A DNA stretch of 64,000 bases from Paraburkholderia unamae (lineage in GTDB: Bacteria; Pseudomonadota; Gammaproteobacteria; Burkholderiales; Burkholderiaceae): the NCBI RefSeq assembly GCF_003268775.1, contig NZ_QLSU01000019.1, positions 62,001-126,000 of the forward strand. Reading direction: 5' to 3'. Made by a program: the position numbers and the translations under genes. This document shows, piece after piece, positions 63,821-64,000 of this stretch. Every line of letters begins with the position of its first letter. Position 1 is the first letter of the stretch. Under the pieces are notes generated by a model. The model saw only the letters and a list, made by a program, of their open reading frames with translations, did not search any database and was not told the origin of the DNA.

Positions 63821-64000
63821 ATGATCAACGACACCGTGGTTGAGCTGTCGCGGCTTCAGTTCGCCGCCACCGCGCTCTATCACTTCCTCTTCGTCCCGTT
63901 GACCTTGGGACTCACTTTTCTTCTCGCGGTGATGGAGACCGTGTACGTCATCACCGGCAAGAAGATCTACCGGGAGATCACGCAGTTCTGGAGCGGCTTG
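63821..64000 (+). CDS. cydA: Cytochrome bd ubiquinol oxidase subunit I, N-terminus only
   Basis: The first 60 residues read MINDTVVELSRLQFAAT followed by ALYHFLFVPLTLGLTFLLAVMETVYVITGKKIYREITQFW, the strongly conserved start of CydA/CioA. It includes the heme b595 ligand His in the YHFLFVPLTLG segment of the first helix. GGAG 8 bases upstream supports the ATG. The protein is the heme-bearing subunit of the high-affinity quinol oxidase; the rest lies beyond the window. Confidence 0.93.
   Translation, partial: MINDTVVELSRLQFAATALYHFLFVPLTLGLTFLLAVMETVYVITGKKIYREITQFWSGL

Noticed and set aside
1..64000. CRISPR arrays, tRNA and rRNA genes
   Set aside because: I looked for regularly spaced direct repeats and for conserved tRNA arms and rRNA sequence and saw none. 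A dedicated scan would be needed to exclude a single tRNA.

Overview
The window reads as the chromosome of a Burkholderiaceae bacterium, probably Paraburkholderia, Caballeronia or Burkholderia. The support is high GC coding sequence, two trimeric porins ending in Phe, a secreted BON protein, the content of the acyl-CoA gene clusters, and IS21/IS6/IS5 elements. The assignment is made by eye only.

Layout. (1) 1-16 kb: end of a porin gene and a BON-domain gene, then a catabolic cluster for an unidentified carboxylic acid. The cluster has an MFS importer, Ldh-type dehydrogenase, acyl-CoA ligase, DUF35 protein plus thiolase, SMP-30 lactonase, LysR regulator, porin, two CoA-transferases and a large acyl-CoA dehydrogenase. 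Three of its transcription units carry the same promoter pattern (CTAC-type -35, 18-bp spacer, TATA-type -10), and the LysR/porin interval has a perfect 12-bp inverted repeat pair 90 bp apart. (2) 16-23.5 kb: a worn accessory zone with a GIY-YIG gene split by an in-frame stop, a complete hipBA pair with an array of operator-like half-sites, a TrlF ATPase fragment, a broken acyl-CoA dehydrogenase gene and an IclR regulator. (3) 23.8-41 kb: about 17 kb of same-strand genes for organosulfur scavenging. They encode an Opp/Dpp-type importer with two substrate-binding proteins, an SfnG-like monooxygenase, a DszC/SfnB-like flavoprotein, an NtaA/DszA-type monooxygenase, an SsuABC-type importer, and two paralogous four-domain rhodaneses.

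(4) 42.4-60.3 kb: a region with visibly lower GC and defence character. It opens with a 2012-residue ATPase gene overlapped (ATGA) by a gene for a 448-residue protein ending in a HEPN-like RNSIAH motif. Next are a BrxR/CapW-like WYL repressor with repeated operators, and a divergent pair encoding an MBL-fold hydrolase and a membrane protein. An IS21 element with a clear 6-bp target duplication follows, then a zinc-ribbon protein, a GHKL-ATPase/Shedu-like nuclease fusion and a DnaQ-type exonuclease. I regard the giant ATPase/HEPN pair and the GHKL-nuclease fusion as the best candidates for poorly described systems. (5) 60.9-64 kb: a decayed IS6-family element holding a 5'-truncated IS5-family element, a peroxiredoxin-ArsR operon, and the start of cydA.

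All function calls come from motifs and remembered family features. No database search was possible.
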